Below are positions 30,800 to 39,528 of a stretch of 64,000 nt of DNA, in pieces. The translations under genes were made by a program, and so were the position numbers. The stretch is from contig NZ_BCSS01000008.1 of the NCBI RefSeq assembly GCF_001570985.1, positions 39,816 through 103,815 of the forward strand, written 5' to 3'. Origin of the DNA: Janibacter limosus NBRC 16128 (lineage in GTDB: Bacteria; Actinomycetota; Actinomycetes; Actinomycetales; Dermatophilaceae). Every line of letters starts with the position of its first letter. The first letter of the stretch is position 1. Below the pieces are notes generated by a model. That model did no database searches and was not told the origin of the DNA. It saw only the letters and a program-made list of their open reading frames with translations.

Positions 30800-31075
30800 A
30801 TGAACAAGTCTGAGCTCGCCAGCGCCGTCGCCGAGAAGGCCGGCGTGTCCGCGTCTGCGGCTTCCGAGGTCATCACCGCCCTCCAGGCGGTCCTGTCCGA
30901 GAACGTCGCGAAGGGCGAAAAGGTCACCGTCCCCGGTTTCTTCAGCCTCGAGCGCGTCGAGCGTGCCGAGCGCAAGGGCCGCAACCCGCAGACCGGTGCC
31001 GAGATGACGATCCCCGGTGGCTACGCCGCCAAGCTCTCTGCCGGTAGCGCCCTCAAGGCCGCCGCCAAGGGCTGA
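30800..31075 (+). CDS. HU-family DNA-binding protein
   Basis: The 91-aa histone-like protein (MNKSELASAVAEKAGVSA, GFFSLERVERAERKGRNPQTG) has the HU fold and the DNA-arm sequence but no lysine/alanine-rich C-terminal tail of the mycobacterial HupB type. HU bends and compacts DNA. The ATG at 30800 has a modest GGAG site. It stands alone between the rpoC terminator and its own hairpin, with about 180 bp of A/T-richer upstream sequence where its promoter must lie, although no convincing hexamers were identified. Confidence 0.96.
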   Translation: MNKSELASAVAEKAGVSASAASEVITALQAVLSENVAKGEKVTVPGFFSLERVERAERKGRNPQTGAEMTIPGGYAAKLSAGSALKAAAKG

Positions 31076-31089
31076 TCGCCCACATCGTT

Positions 31090-31131
31090 CGAAGGGGGCC
31101 GGTTCACCGTCATGGTGACCGGCCCCCTTCG
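31090..31131 (+). terminator. Terminator after the HU gene, CGAAGGGGG/CCCCCTTCG stem
   Basis: Arms 31090-31108 and 31114-31131 pair over 18 bp with one bulged T; loop GTCAT. The outer stem is the CGAAGGGGG nonamer and its complement. Confidence 0.82.
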
Positions 31132-31169
31132 TGTGTGCCCGGGTGGTGATGATGAGAGAGGATGCAGCC

Positions 31170-31451
31170 ATGACCGGGGAGCAGCAGGACCAGCCGATGT
31201 CGGTGCGCGCCACCGCGGCTCGTTGGGGGCTGGGCGCGGTGCTCGCCGTCGGCGCGCTGGTGCTGATCCTCAAGCCGGGCGGGATCACCAAGCTGCTCGG
31301 CCTGGTGCTCGCGGGGGCGGCTGTCGTGGTCTTCACCCGGCGCTCGCGCAGTGACGCGACGATCGTGACGGTCGTCCTGCTGCTCTTTGCGGGCTTCTAC
31401 CTCTTGGCATTCCTCACTGGCAACAGCCACTGGATCACGGACAGGTACTGA
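31170..31451 (+). CDS. Small three-helix membrane protein, unknown
   Basis: The 93-aa protein starts at ATG 31170 with GAGAGAG at 31154-31160; in-frame starts further upstream lie next to the terminator. Hydrophobic segments are at about 19-37, 39-57 and 66-85. I do not recognise a family. It overlaps the GNAT gene by one base (TGATG at 31449-31453), so the two are translationally coupled and probably form a short operon. Confidence 0.7.
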   Translation: MTGEQQDQPMSVRATAARWGLGAVLAVGALVLILKPGGITKLLGLVLAGAAVVVFTRRSRSDATIVTVVLLLFAGFYLLAFLTGNSHWITDRY

Positions 31452-31981
31452 TGCGCGACGACCTCATCATCCGGCGCGAGAGCGCTGCGGACTCGGCTGC
31501 GACCGAGATGCTGCACGACGCGGCCTTCGGGGTCCCGCAGGGACGGCGGGAGTCCGTGGAGCGCGAGCTGCTGCGCGGCCTGCGTGCCGATGGATCGATC
31601 ATCGACGAGCTGACCTTCGTCGCCGAGCTGGAGAACGAGATCGTCGGTCACGTCGTCTGCAGCCGCGCGAGCATCGATGACGCGTCCTCGGTCGGGCTCG
31701 GACCGATCGGGGTGCGGCCGGACCACCAGCAGCAGGGGATCGGGGCGGCCTTGGTCATGGCTGTCGTCGCCAGCGCAGACCGCATCGCCGAGCCGGCCAT
31801 CGTGCTCCTCGGTGATCCGGAGTACTACGGGTTCTTCGGGTTCGTCCCGGCGTCCGGCCTCGGCATCGGCTCCCCGGGGGCGTGGGAGGACACGCACTTC
31901 CAGGCGCTGACGCTGCGGGCCTGGCGGCCCGAGATGGCCGGCGCATTCCGCTACGCCGCGGCCTTCGACCGCCTCGCCTGA
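31451..31981 (+). CDS. GNAT-family N-acetyltransferase
   Basis: The 176-aa protein matches the YhbS-like GNAT group: RRESAADSAATEMLHDAAFG at the start, the acetyl-CoA loop region GPIGVRPDHQQQGIGAALV (motif A QxxGIG), and VLLGDPEYYGFFGFVPASGLG. Acceptor substrate is unknown; relatives act on small molecules or protein N termini. It is coupled to the preceding small membrane protein and lies upstream of the rpsL promoter. Confidence 0.88.
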   Translation: MRDDLIIRRESAADSAATEMLHDAAFGVPQGRRESVERELLRGLRADGSIIDELTFVAELENEIVGHVVCSRASIDDASSVGLGPIGVRPDHQQQGIGAALVMAVVASADRIAEPAIVLLGDPEYYGFFGFVPASGLGIGSPGAWEDTHFQALTLRAWRPEMAGAFRYAAAFDRLA

Positions 31982-32002
31982 CGGGGGCATGGGGGTTTCG
32001 AT

Positions 32003-32032
32003 TTGTGACGCCGCGGGGCGCGCCGGTATCGT
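32003..32032 (+). promoter_or_regulatory. Candidate str-operon (rpsL) promoter and structured leader
   Basis: TTGTGA (32003-32008), 18 bp, TATCGT (32027-32032). The leader of about 230 nt before rpsL contains three small hairpins: 32049-32063 (CACGGC/GCCGTG), 32125-32138 (GGTCC/GGACC) and 32218-32233 (GACGGG-TTCG-CCCGTC), plus a ribosome site GAGGAGGG (32073-32080) in front of a possible short leader frame. No known regulator site was recognised. Confidence 0.5.
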
Positions 32033-32270
32033 TGATCAGCGTGCGTGGCACGGCTGTGCCGTGACGCGCATCGAGGAGGGTCAGTGATGATCTGCCTCGT
32101 ACCTCTCGCCGGGCGCCCTGGCGTGGTCCACATGGACCGCGTAGGGGAGTGCAGGGGAGAGCACCATCAGCGACACGCCCGAGTGCGGGGGTCGCAGGTG
32201 GCATCCAAGGAGTATCGGACGGGTTCGCCCGTCGGGTGCAGACAACATCACCTACGTACGGAGACACAGG

Positions 32271-32645
32271 TTGCCTACCATCAACCAGCTGGTGCGCAAG
32301 GGCCGGCAGGACAAGCCGTCCAAGGCCGCCACGCCTGCCCTCAAGGGCTCGCCGCAGCGCCGTGGAGTGTGCACGCGTGTGTACACCACCACCCCCAAGA
32401 AGCCGAACTCCGCCCTTCGTAAGGTCGCCCGCGTGCGCCTGACGAGCGGCATCGAGGTCACCGCCTACATCCCGGGCGTCGGTCACAACCTGCAGGAGCA
32501 CTCGATCGTGCTCGTGCGCGGTGGCCGTGTGAAGGACCTCCCCGGCGTCCGTTACAAGATCGTCCGCGGGTCCCTCGACACCCAGGGTGTCAAGGGTCGT
32601 CAGCAGGCCCGCAGCCGTTACGGCGCCAAGAAGGAGAAGAAGTAA
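32271..32645 (+). CDS. rpsL: Ribosomal protein S12
   Basis: The 124-aa protein starts at TTG 32271 behind GGAG. The sequence is typical throughout, with Lys43 in [10 protein letters not shown] and [12 protein letters not shown], both matching the streptomycin-sensitive form. S12 sits at the decoding centre. Its stop overlaps the ATG of rpsG (TAATG). Confidence 0.98.
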   Translation: MPTINQLVRKGRQDKPSKAATPALKGSPQRRGVCTRVYTTTPKKPNSALRKVARVRLTSGIEVTAYIPGVGHNLQEHSIVLVRGGRVKDLPGVRYKIVRGSLDTQGVKGRQQARSRYGAKKEKK

Positions 32646-33115
32646 TGCCTCGCAAGGGTCCCGCCCCGAAGCGGCCTCTCGTCATCGACCCGGTCTACCA
32701 GTCCCCGCTGGTGACCCAGCTGGTCAACAAGATCCTCCTCGATGGCAAGAAGTCCATCGCCGAGGCCATCGTGTACGACGCCCTCGAGGGCGTCCGCGAG
32801 AAGACCGGCACCGACCCCGTCCAGACGCTCAAGCGCGCCCTGGACAATGTCCGTCCGTCCCTGGAGGTCAAGTCCCGCCGCGTCGGTGGTGCGACCTACC
32901 AGGTCCCGATCGAGGTCAAGCCCGGCCGCGCCACGACCCTGTCGTTGCGCTGGCTCGTGGGCTACTCGCGTCAGCGTCGCGAAAAGACGATGACCGAGCG
33001 CCTGATGAACGAGATCCTCGACGCGAGCAACGGCCTGGGTGCCGCGGTCAAGCGTCGCGAGGACACGCACAAGATGGCCGAGTCCAACAAGGCCTTCGCG
33101 CACTACCGCTGGTGA
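32645..33115 (+). CDS. rpsG: Ribosomal protein S7
   Basis: The 156-aa protein ([20 protein letters not shown], ending NKAFAHYRW) is a standard bacterial S7, which nucleates the 30S head and, in E. coli, represses the str operon. It is coupled to rpsL by a one-base overlap. A perfect 11-bp hairpin lies six bases after its stop. Confidence 0.98.
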   Translation: MPRKGPAPKRPLVIDPVYQSPLVTQLVNKILLDGKKSIAEAIVYDALEGVREKTGTDPVQTLKRALDNVRPSLEVKSRRVGGATYQVPIEVKPGRATTLSLRWLVGYSRQRREKTMTERLMNEILDASNGLGAAVKRREDTHKMAESNKAFAHYRW

Positions 33116-33120
33116 CAGCA

Positions 33121-33151
33121 GGTCGGGGCCGGCTCCATGTCGGCCCCGACC
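33121..33151 (+). terminator. Intercistronic hairpin rpsG-fusA
   Basis: Perfect 11-bp stem (33121-33131 with 33141-33151), nine-base loop, no U-tract, in the 89-bp gap before fusA. May attenuate or process; a complete stop would silence EF-G and is unlikely. Confidence 0.55.
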
Positions 33152-33204
33152 ACCATCGCCCCATCCGGGCAGACACGACCGCAACGAGCGAGATGAGATA
33201 ACGA

Positions 33205-35328
33205 GTGGCACAGGACGTCCTGACGGACCTGACCAAGGTCCGCAACATCGGCATCATGGCGCACATCGACGCCGGCAAGACGACGACGACTGAGCGCATC
33301 CTTTTCTACACCGGCGTCAACCACAAGCTGGGGGAGACGCACGACGGCGCCTCCACCACCGACTGGATGGAGCAGGAGAAGGAGCGCGGCATCACGATCA
33401 CGTCCGCCGCGGTCACCTCCTTCTGGGATGACACCCAGATCAACATCATCGACACCCCTGGCCACGTCGACTTCACGGTCGAGGTCGAGCGCTCCCTGCG
33501 CGTCCTCGACGGTGCCGTCGCCGTCTTCGACGGCAAGGAGGGCGTCGAGCCCCAGTCCGAGACGGTCTGGCGCCAGGCGGACAAGTACGACGTCCCCCGC
33601 ATCGCCTTCGTCAACAAGATGGACAAGCTCGGTGCCGACTTCTACTTCACCGTGCAGACGATCAAGGACCGCCTCGGTGCGGAGCCGCTCGTCATGCAGC
33701 TGCCCATCGGTGCCGAGAACGACTTCGTCGGGGTCGTCGACCTCATCCAGATGAAGGCGCTCGTGTGGCCCGGCGACTCCAAGGGTGACGTCACCCTGGG
33801 CGCCTCCTACGAGACCCACGAGATCCCCGAGGACCTGCAGGCCAAGGCGGTCGAGTACCGCAACGCCATCATCGAGCGCGTCGCCGAGTCCGACGACGAG
33901 CTCATGGAGAAGTACCTCGGTGGCGAGGAGCTGACCAACGACGAGATCAAGGCGGGCATCCGCAAGCTCACGGTCAACTCGGAGCTCTACCCGATCTTCT
34001 GTGGTTCTGCCTTCAAGAACCGTGGCGTCCAGCCCGTGCTCGACGCGGTGCGCGACTACCTGCCCAGCCCCCTCGACGTCGCTGCCATGGAGGGCCACGC
34101 CCCGGGCAAGGAGGACGAGGTCGTGCTGCGCAAGCCGAGCACCGAGGAGCCCTTCTCGGCGCTGGCGTTCAAGATCGCATCGCACCCCTTCTTCGGGACG
34201 CTGACCTTCATCCGCGTCTACTCGGGTCGTCTCGACCCGGGCACGCAGGTCATGAACTCGACCAAGGGCAAGAAGGAGCGCATCGGCAAGCTCTTCCAGA
34301 TGCACGCCAACAAGGAGAACCCCGTCGGTGAGGCCATGGCCGGCCACATCTACGCGGTGATCGGTCTCAAGGAGACCACCACGGGTGACACCCTGTGCGA
34401 CATCAACAACCAGGTCATCCTCGAGTCGATGTCCTTCCCCGCCCCGGTCATCCAGGTGGCCATCGAGCCCAAGACCAAGGGTGACCAGGAAAAGTTGGGT
34501 GGCGCCATCCAGCGTCTCGTCGCCGAGGACCCGACCTTCCAGGTCTCCCTCGACGAGGAGACCGGTCAGACCATCATCGCCGGCATGGGCGAGCTGCACC
34601 TCGATGTCTTCGTCGACCGGATGAAGCGCGAGTTCAAGGTCGAGGCCAACATCGGCAAGCCGCAGGTGGCCTACCGCGAGACGATCCGCAAGGCCGTCGT
34701 CAAGCACGACTACACGCACAAGAAGCAGACCGGTGGTTCGGGTCAGTTCGCCAAGGTGCAGATCACCTTCGAGCCCCTGGAGACGACCGAGGACAGCGAT
34801 GGCGAGCTCTACGAGTTCAAGAACGCCGTCACCGGTGGTCGCATCCCGCGTGAGTACATCCCGAGTGTCGACACCGGCATCCAGGACGCCATGCAGTTCG
34901 GCGTCCTCGCTGGCTACCCCGTCGTGGGTGTCAAGGCGACCCTCATCGATGGTGCCTACCACGATGTCGACTCCTCGGAGATGGCATTCAAGATCGCTGG
35001 GTCGATGGCCTTCAAGGAGGCCGCCCGCAAGGCTGACCCGGTGCTCATGGAGCCGATGATGAAGGTCGAGGTGCGCACCCCTGAGGACTACATGGGTGAC
35101 GTCATCGGCGACATCAACTCGCGCCGTGGCCAGATCCAGTCCATGGAGGACGTCAGCGGAGCCAAGGTCGTCACCGGCCTCGTCCCGCTGTCCGAGATGT
35201 TCGGCTACGTCGGCGACCTGCGGTCGAAGACCCAGGGTCGTGCCAACTACTCCATGGAGTTCGACTCCTACGCAGAGGTCCCCAAGGCAGTCGCCGAGGA
35301 GATCATCAAGAAGACCCGGGGCGAGTGA
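33205..35328 (+). CDS. fusA: Elongation factor G
   Basis: The 707-aa GTPase starts at GTG 33205. G motifs are [13 protein letters not shown] (G1), RGITITSAA (G2), DTPGHVDF (G3) and NKMDKLG (G4), followed by domains II-V ([27 protein letters not shown]). It translocates tRNA-mRNA on the ribosome. The start is supported by GAGATGA-type purines and the conserved MAQDVLTDL beginning. tuf follows after 110 bp. Confidence 0.98.
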   Translation: MAQDVLTDLTKVRNIGIMAHIDAGKTTTTERILFYTGVNHKLGETHDGASTTDWMEQEKERGITITSAAVTSFWDDTQINIIDTPGHVDFTVEVERSLRVLDGAVAVFDGKEGVEPQSETVWRQADKYDVPRIAFVNKMDKLGADFYFTVQTIKDRLGAEPLVMQLPIGAENDFVGVVDLIQMKALVWPGDSKGDVTLGASYETHEIPEDLQAKAVEYRNAIIERVAESDDELMEKYLGGEELTNDEIKAGIRKLTVNSELYPIFCGSAFKNRGVQPVLDAVRDYLPSPLDVAAMEGHAPGKEDEVVLRKPSTEEPFSALAFKIASHPFFGTLTFIRVYSGRLDPGTQVMNSTKGKKERIGKLFQMHANKENPVGEAMAGHIYAVIGLKETTTGDTLCDINNQVILESMSFPAPVIQVAIEPKTKGDQEKLGGAIQRLVAEDPTFQVSLDEETGQTIIAGMGELHLDVFVDRMKREFKVEANIGKPQVAYRETIRKAVVKHDYTHKKQTGGSGQFAKVQITFEPLETTEDSDGELYEFKNAVTGGRIPREYIPSVDTGIQDAMQFGVLAGYPVVGVKATLIDGAYHDVDSSEMAFKIAGSMAFKEAARKADPVLMEPMMKVEVRTPEDYMGDVIGDINSRRGQIQSMEDVSGAKVVTGLVPLSEMFGYVGDLRSKTQGRANYSMEFDSYAEVPKAVAEEIIKKTRGE

Positions 35329-35438
35329 CCGGTAGCATTACCGTCGGTCCCGACACGGAACATCCCAACAACCCCAAAATCGACGCCACCCTGCCGGGAT
35401 AAGGCGTATTCGAGAAGACGTCCTGAGGAGGACACACA

Positions 35439-36635
35439 GTGGCGAAGGCAAAGTTCGAGCGGAGCAAGCCGCACGTCAACATCGGCACCATCGGTCACAT
35501 CGACCATGGCAAGACGACGCTGACGGCCGCGATCTCCCGCGTACTGCACGACAAGCTCCCCGACCTCAACGAGGCTTCGGCGTTCGACACGATCGACAAG
35601 GCTCCCGAGGAGAAGCAGCGCGGGATCACGATCTCGATCTCGCACATCGAGTACCAGACGGAGTCGCGTCACTACGCGCACGTCGACTGCCCCGGTCACG
35701 CTGACTACGTGAAGAACATGATCACCGGTGCGGCCCAGATGGACGGCGCGATCCTCGTGGTCGCCGCCACCGACGGCCCGATGCCGCAGACCAAGGAGCA
35801 CGTGCTCCTGGCCCGCCAGGTCGGCGTCCCCTACATCGTCGTTGCCCTCAACAAGGCCGACATGGTGGACGACGAGGAGATCCTGGAGCTCGTCGAGATG
35901 GAGGTCCGCGAGCTGCTGTCCTCCTACGAGTTCCCGGGCGACGACGTCCCGGTCGTCAAGGTCTCGGCGCTCAAGGCGCTCGAGGGCGACGCCACGTGGG
36001 GCGAGTCGATCATGGAGCTCATGACGGCTGTGGACTCCTACATCCCCGAGCCCGAGCGCGACCTGGACAAGCCGTTCATGATGCCCGTTGAGGACGTCTT
36101 CACGATCACCGGTCGTGGAACCGTCGTCACCGGTCGTATCGAGCGCGGCATCCTGAACGTCAACGAGGACGTCGAGATCGTCGGCATCCACGAGGGTCCG
36201 GCGACCAAGACCACCGTCACCGGCATCGAGATGTTCCGCAAGCTGCTCGACGAGGGTCGCGCTGGCGAAAACGTCGGCCTGCTCCTGCGTGGCACCAAGC
36301 GCGAGGACGTCGAGCGCGGGCAGGTCATCTGCAAGCCGGGCTCGATCACCCCGCACACCGAGTTCGACGCGCAGGTCTACATCCTGTCGAAGGAGGAGGG
36401 TGGCCGTCACACGCCGTTCTACGACTCCTACCGTCCGCAGTTCTACTTCCGCACCACGGACGTCACCGGCGTCGTCACGCTGCCCGAGGGCACCGAGATG
36501 GTCATGCCCGGCGACAACACCGACATGAAGGTCGAGCTCATCCAGCCGATCGCCATGGAAGAGGGCCTGAAGTTCAACATCCGCGAGGGTGGCCGCACCG
36601 TCGGCGCCGGTCGCGTCACCAAGATCATCAAGTGA
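35439..36635 (+). CDS. tuf: Elongation factor Tu
   Basis: The 398-aa GTPase starts at GTG 35439 behind GAGGA. G motifs [41 protein letters not shown] and SALKALEG are intact. It delivers aminoacyl-tRNA. A TAGCAT -10-like hexamer at 35333-35338 in the fusA-tuf gap lacks a clear -35, so separate transcription is possible but unproved. A strong terminator follows. Confidence 0.98.
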   Translation: MAKAKFERSKPHVNIGTIGHIDHGKTTLTAAISRVLHDKLPDLNEASAFDTIDKAPEEKQRGITISISHIEYQTESRHYAHVDCPGHADYVKNMITGAAQMDGAILVVAATDGPMPQTKEHVLLARQVGVPYIVVALNKADMVDDEEILELVEMEVRELLSSYEFPGDDVPVVKVSALKALEGDATWGESIMELMTAVDSYIPEPERDLDKPFMMPVEDVFTITGRGTVVTGRIERGILNVNEDVEIVGIHEGPATKTTVTGIEMFRKLLDEGRAGENVGLLLRGTKREDVERGQVICKPGSITPHTEFDAQVYILSKEEGGRHTPFYDSYRPQFYFRTTDVTGVVTLPEGTEMVMPGDNTDMKVELIQPIAMEEGLKFNIREGGRTVGAGRVTKIIK

Positions 36636-36662
36636 TCCTGGGCTGACCTCGGTCAGCATCCA

Positions 36663-36702
36663 CGCAGGGCCCGTCTCCCCATCAGGGGAGGCGGGCCCTG
36701 CG
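36663..36702 (+). terminator. Terminator after tuf
   Basis: Stem of 18 bp with one G-U pair (36663-36680 with 36685-36702), loop ATCA, 27 bp after the tuf stop. Confidence 0.85.
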
Positions 36703-36732
36703 TCGTGCCCGGCGCGCCTGCGTCACCCGTTC

Positions 36733-36784
36733 CCTGAGGAGGCGCGCCAGCGCCGTCTCGAAGGGCAGCAAGCGTCTCGAAGGG
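36733..36784 (+). repeat. Dispersed intergenic repeat, copy B with partial second unit
   Basis: Full unit 36733-36765: CCTGAGGA, hairpin GGCGC-GCCA-GCGCC (36741-36754), GTCTCGAAGGG. It is followed by a partial unit, CAGCAAGCGTCTCGAAGGG (36766-36784), which matches the 3' half of copy A. The element ends four bases before the stop of the LuxR-type gene. Confidence 0.7.
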
Positions 36785-36788
36785 AGGG

Positions 36789-37451
36789 TCAGGGGCGCCC
36801 GGCGTCAATCCACATCTGCGGGTCCGGCGCCCAGCCGTCCGCGACGAGGGCATTGCGCAGGGCAGCCCGGTTGTTGGTGGGGACACCTGCCGCCCGGTAG
36901 TGGGCGCGGCCCCGCTCGAGGTGGCTGCGGATGGTCTCGGTGCGCAGCGCGAGGACGCGGCCCAGGTGGGCAGGTGAGTGGCCGCGGGCGCTCACGTACA
37001 GAGCCAGGACCTGCAGCTCACGGTCGGTCAGGCGGGCGACAGGTGGGTGGGCGGGCTCGATGCGTGTGTCCGGTGGTGGGTTCCTCAGGACGATCTGGCG
37101 GATGGCCTCCGCGGTGTCGACGAGGCCCGTCGTCGGCTCGATCCAGGCCACGGCGCCCTCGGTCCCCGAGCGGCGTGCGGCCGGGGTGGCGCGCCCGGGC
37201 CCGAGGACGACGGTGTGGGAGCCGAGGCGCGTGAGCGCACGGACCTTGAGGGGGAGCGGCACGTGGTCGTCCAGCAGGGCGTCGAGGACGACGATGTCCC
37301 CGGCGAAGTCCCACTCCCGCTGGAAGTCGGTCCACGAGTGGACGCTCGTCGTGACGTGTACCGGCCAGGGCCCTTCCCTTAGCGCGCGCCCCAGCGCCGT
37401 GGCCACCACGGGGGAGGTGTGCACGAGGTCCAGACGCGGTTGAGTGAGCAT
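36789..37451 (-). CDS. LuxR-type regulator with receiver-like domain
   Basis: The 220-aa protein has an N-terminal receiver-like fold (DIVVLDALLDD in the phospho-acceptor region, but the acidic pocket near the N terminus is missing) and a C-terminal LuxR HTH at about 140-205 (LTDRELQVLALYVSARGHSP, TETIRSHLERGRAHY). It probably regulates transcription without classical phosphorylation (inference). ATG 37451 and ATG 37469 are both possible starts; neither has a good ribosome site, so leaderless translation is plausible. It is divergent from a related regulator gene starting at 37468. Target genes are unknown. Confidence 0.78.
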   Translation of the reverse strand: MLTQPRLDLVHTSPVVATALGRALREGPWPVHVTTSVHSWTDFQREWDFAGDIVVLDALLDDHVPLPLKVRALTRLGSHTVVLGPGRATPAARRSGTEGAVAWIEPTTGLVDTAEAIRQIVLRNPPPDTRIEPAHPPVARLTDRELQVLALYVSARGHSPAHLGRVLALRTETIRSHLERGRAHYRAAGVPTNNRAALRNALVADGWAPDPQMWIDAGRP

Positions 37452-37467
37452 CGGGCACGATGGTCCC

Positions 37468-38046
37468 ATGCCCCTGCCGTCCGTGGTCTCCGTGTGGTCA
37501 CGGTGGCGTCTGCACGCCGACGCGGTGGTGTCCGTGCTGACGGATCACGAGATCGCCGCCGAGGTCGCCGGGGACCCGTGGGGAGTGCCCGGCGTCCTCG
37601 TCGCGGAGCTGGTGGCGGGCGAGGACCTGCGGCTGCTCACCGGGAGGCGAAGGGAGGGCCGGCCGACCGTGGTGTGGGGCGGGACCCTGCCGGTTCCCCG
37701 GGTCGCGGCACTGCGGGATGCGGGGGCCTCGGCCTACGTCACCGGTCTCGACTCGCCGCAGGAGCTGGCGGCGGTGGTCCGTCGCGTGCAGGAGGGCCAA
37801 CGGCCCACGTGGTCGGCGGGAGCGGCGCCGACGGTCACGCTGACACCGCGGGAGCGACAGGTGGCGCAGGCCTACCTCGTGCTCTGGGCGGACCGGACAC
37901 GGGCCAAGGTCGCGGCGCAGCTCGGGATCAGCTAGCGGACACTCAAGGTGCACATCGCCAACATCCGGGCCAAGGCCGGCCACCGAGGGACGGCGACGCG
38001 GGACGGCCTGCTGCGGGCGCTCACCGTGCGCGGGTGGATCGACTGA
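37468..38046 (+). pseudogene. LuxR-type regulator interrupted by an in-frame amber codon
   Basis: The reading frame from ATG 37468 encodes a receiver-like N-terminal part (no phospho-Asp seen) and the first half of a LuxR HTH (LTPRERQVAQAYLVLWADRT, VAAQLGIS), then TAG at 37933-37935. The same frame continues with RTLKVHIANIRAKAGHRGTA to TGA 38044-38046, exactly the rest of the recognition helix and C terminus. The full protein would be 192 aa with the stop at codon 156. A single-base nonsense mutation or UAG readthrough explains it. The first 155 aa alone could not bind DNA normally. It resembles its divergent neighbour. Confidence 0.8.
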
Positions 38047-38226
38047 GATGGTCACCATCGCCTAGTCCTTTTGCAGGCATTTGGTCTGGATCTGTTCAGC
38101 GAACTCTAAGGTCGCTCGTGGCGGGGGTCGACAGGGAACCCGCCACCGGGGAGGACCCGACCATCGCGCCGACGCGACAGAGCTCGGTGCTCAGACTCAG
38201 CGCCTGTCCGCAGAAGGAACTGCCTC

Positions 38227-38752
38227 GTGTCGAAGGACCTCACCACCTCGGGCCCGTCCCGCCGCTCCATCGCGAAGGGCGCTGCCTGGGCCGTCCCCGC
38301 CGTCTCGGTCGCCGCCGCCGCTCCGAGCCTCGCCGCCTCGCCGGGAGACGCCTGTGCGCCTGGGGCTTCGACCCTTGTGGTCACGGTCGACAACTGCTCG
38401 GGGATTACGCTCCTTGGTCAGCCGCCGAAATTCCGGCTCACAAACCCCACGAACGCGACCTGCACCGTGCCGGCCGACACTCCGGTGACCGTGACGACGG
38501 ACGGGCTTGGCGAGCATCAACCTGTTGGGCCCGGATCTGGCCAACGTTGGTGTGCTGTACAGCACCGGTGGCACAGTGGCTCTGCAGAACCCGATCGCAC
38601 CCGGCAAGTCCGTCGTGATCAATGCCTTCCCTCCCGGCATCAACGTGACCGTCCTCGGCTCGATCACGCTCGGGGTGGACGACAAGAGCGCAACCATGAA
38701 CCTCACAGCCAACCTTATTGGCGGGGTCCTCTCCGTTTGCCGACCTAGCTGA
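38227..38752 (+). pseudogene. Tat-type secreted surface protein with a frameshift
   Basis: From GTG 38227 (AAGGA site upstream) the product begins with a twin-arginine-like signal, SRRSIAKGAAWAVPAVSVAA, then a Thr/Val-rich extracellular part up to TVTTDG. The frame then loses coding character, and a second frame entered near 38503 continues with LASINLLGPDLANVGVLYST to TGA 38750-38752. One extra G in GGG 38503-38505 restores a 174-aa protein if removed. Causes are a true frameshift, a sequencing error in the G run, or programmed shifting. Family unknown; related small secreted proteins with this signal are common in actinobacteria. Confidence 0.75.
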
Positions 38753-38814
38753 TCCTGTAATCGACCACGCGCCCATCGTCCCTCGCGGACGGTGGGCGCG
38801 TTCGTCGTCCCGCC

Positions 38815-39528
38815 TCACACCTCCGAGATCGTCGTCCGTGCCAACCGCCGACCGGCAACCACAGCGCCTGCGACGAGCACCAGCACCGCTGCGACCACCG
38901 CGAACCACGCAGCGGGATGCGCATCCAGGCCCATCGCCTCGTGCGTGACACTCCCGCCGAAGGCTCGGGCCGACAGGTACTGCGCCGGCTTGAGGACGCT
39001 CGTGAGCAGGGCCTCCCAGACCAGCCAGTAGAGCAGGCAGCCGGTGACGCTGCGCTTGACCATGATCGCCAGCAGCGTGAAGGCCCCCGTGTACGCCGCC
39101 GCGGAGACCGTGCCACCGAGCAGCGCGCCCCACCACAGACCGCCGTCGGTGCCGACCATGATCAGCGCGGCCAGCGCCATGGGCAGTACCGCGAAGACCA
39201 TCGAGCTCGCGAGGATGACGAGCATCTTGCTCGCGACGATCACCCAGCGGGGGACCGGCTTGCTCAGCAGATAGATGATCGACCCGTCGTCGATCTCCGA
39301 GGTGATCAGTGTCGTGGTCCCGATGAGGGTGACGACCGGGATGACGACGCCGATACCAAAGGTGCGCACGAGGTTCAACGGCCCGCCAGCCGGGTCGAGG
39401 GGACCCGTGGGCGCCAGACGGAGGAGCAGCGCCAGCGCCAGCAGCGCGGCGGCCATGGCGAGGAGGACGAGGACCCGGGAGCGCCCGAGCAGCGAGCGCA
39501 TGGCCAGTCGGATGATCGCGGAGTTCAT
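38815..39528 (-). CDS. ABC-2 type transporter permease
   Basis: The 237-aa protein has six hydrophobic segments and the pattern LITSEIDDGSIIYLLSKPVPR between the second and third, typical of ABC-2 permeases (NatB/YxlG-like). It overlaps the preceding ATPase gene (ATGA, 39525-39528) and is the last gene of a four-gene operon. Likely half of an exporter; substrate unknown. Confidence 0.88.
   Translation of the reverse strand: MNSAIIRLAMRSLLGRSRVLVLLAMAAALLALALLLRLAPTGPLDPAGGPLNLVRTFGIGVVIPVVTLIGTTTLITSEIDDGSIIYLLSKPVPRWVIVASKMLVILASSMVFAVLPMALAALIMVGTDGGLWWGALLGGTVSAAAYTGAFTLLAIMVKRSVTGCLLYWLVWEALLTSVLKPAQYLSARAFGGSVTHEAMGLDAHPAAWFAVVAAVLVLVAGAVVAGRRLARTTISEV

Noticed and set aside
32087..32422. 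Leader open frame overlapping rpsL
   Set aside because: Kept only as a possible regulatory leader; the His/Gln/Arg-rich translation and 150-bp overlap with rpsL make a real protein unlikely.
37933..37935. UAG as a sense codon for selenocysteine/pyrrolysine
   Set aside because: UAG is not used for selenocysteine, and nothing in the window suggests pyrrolysine machinery; a nonsense change or simple readthrough is a simpler explanation.
37419..38618. A 399-codon frame spanning the amber-interrupted regulator and part of the Tat protein
   Set aside because: Arg/Gly/Ala-rich with no motif; it is a different frame from both genes and only exists because of base composition.
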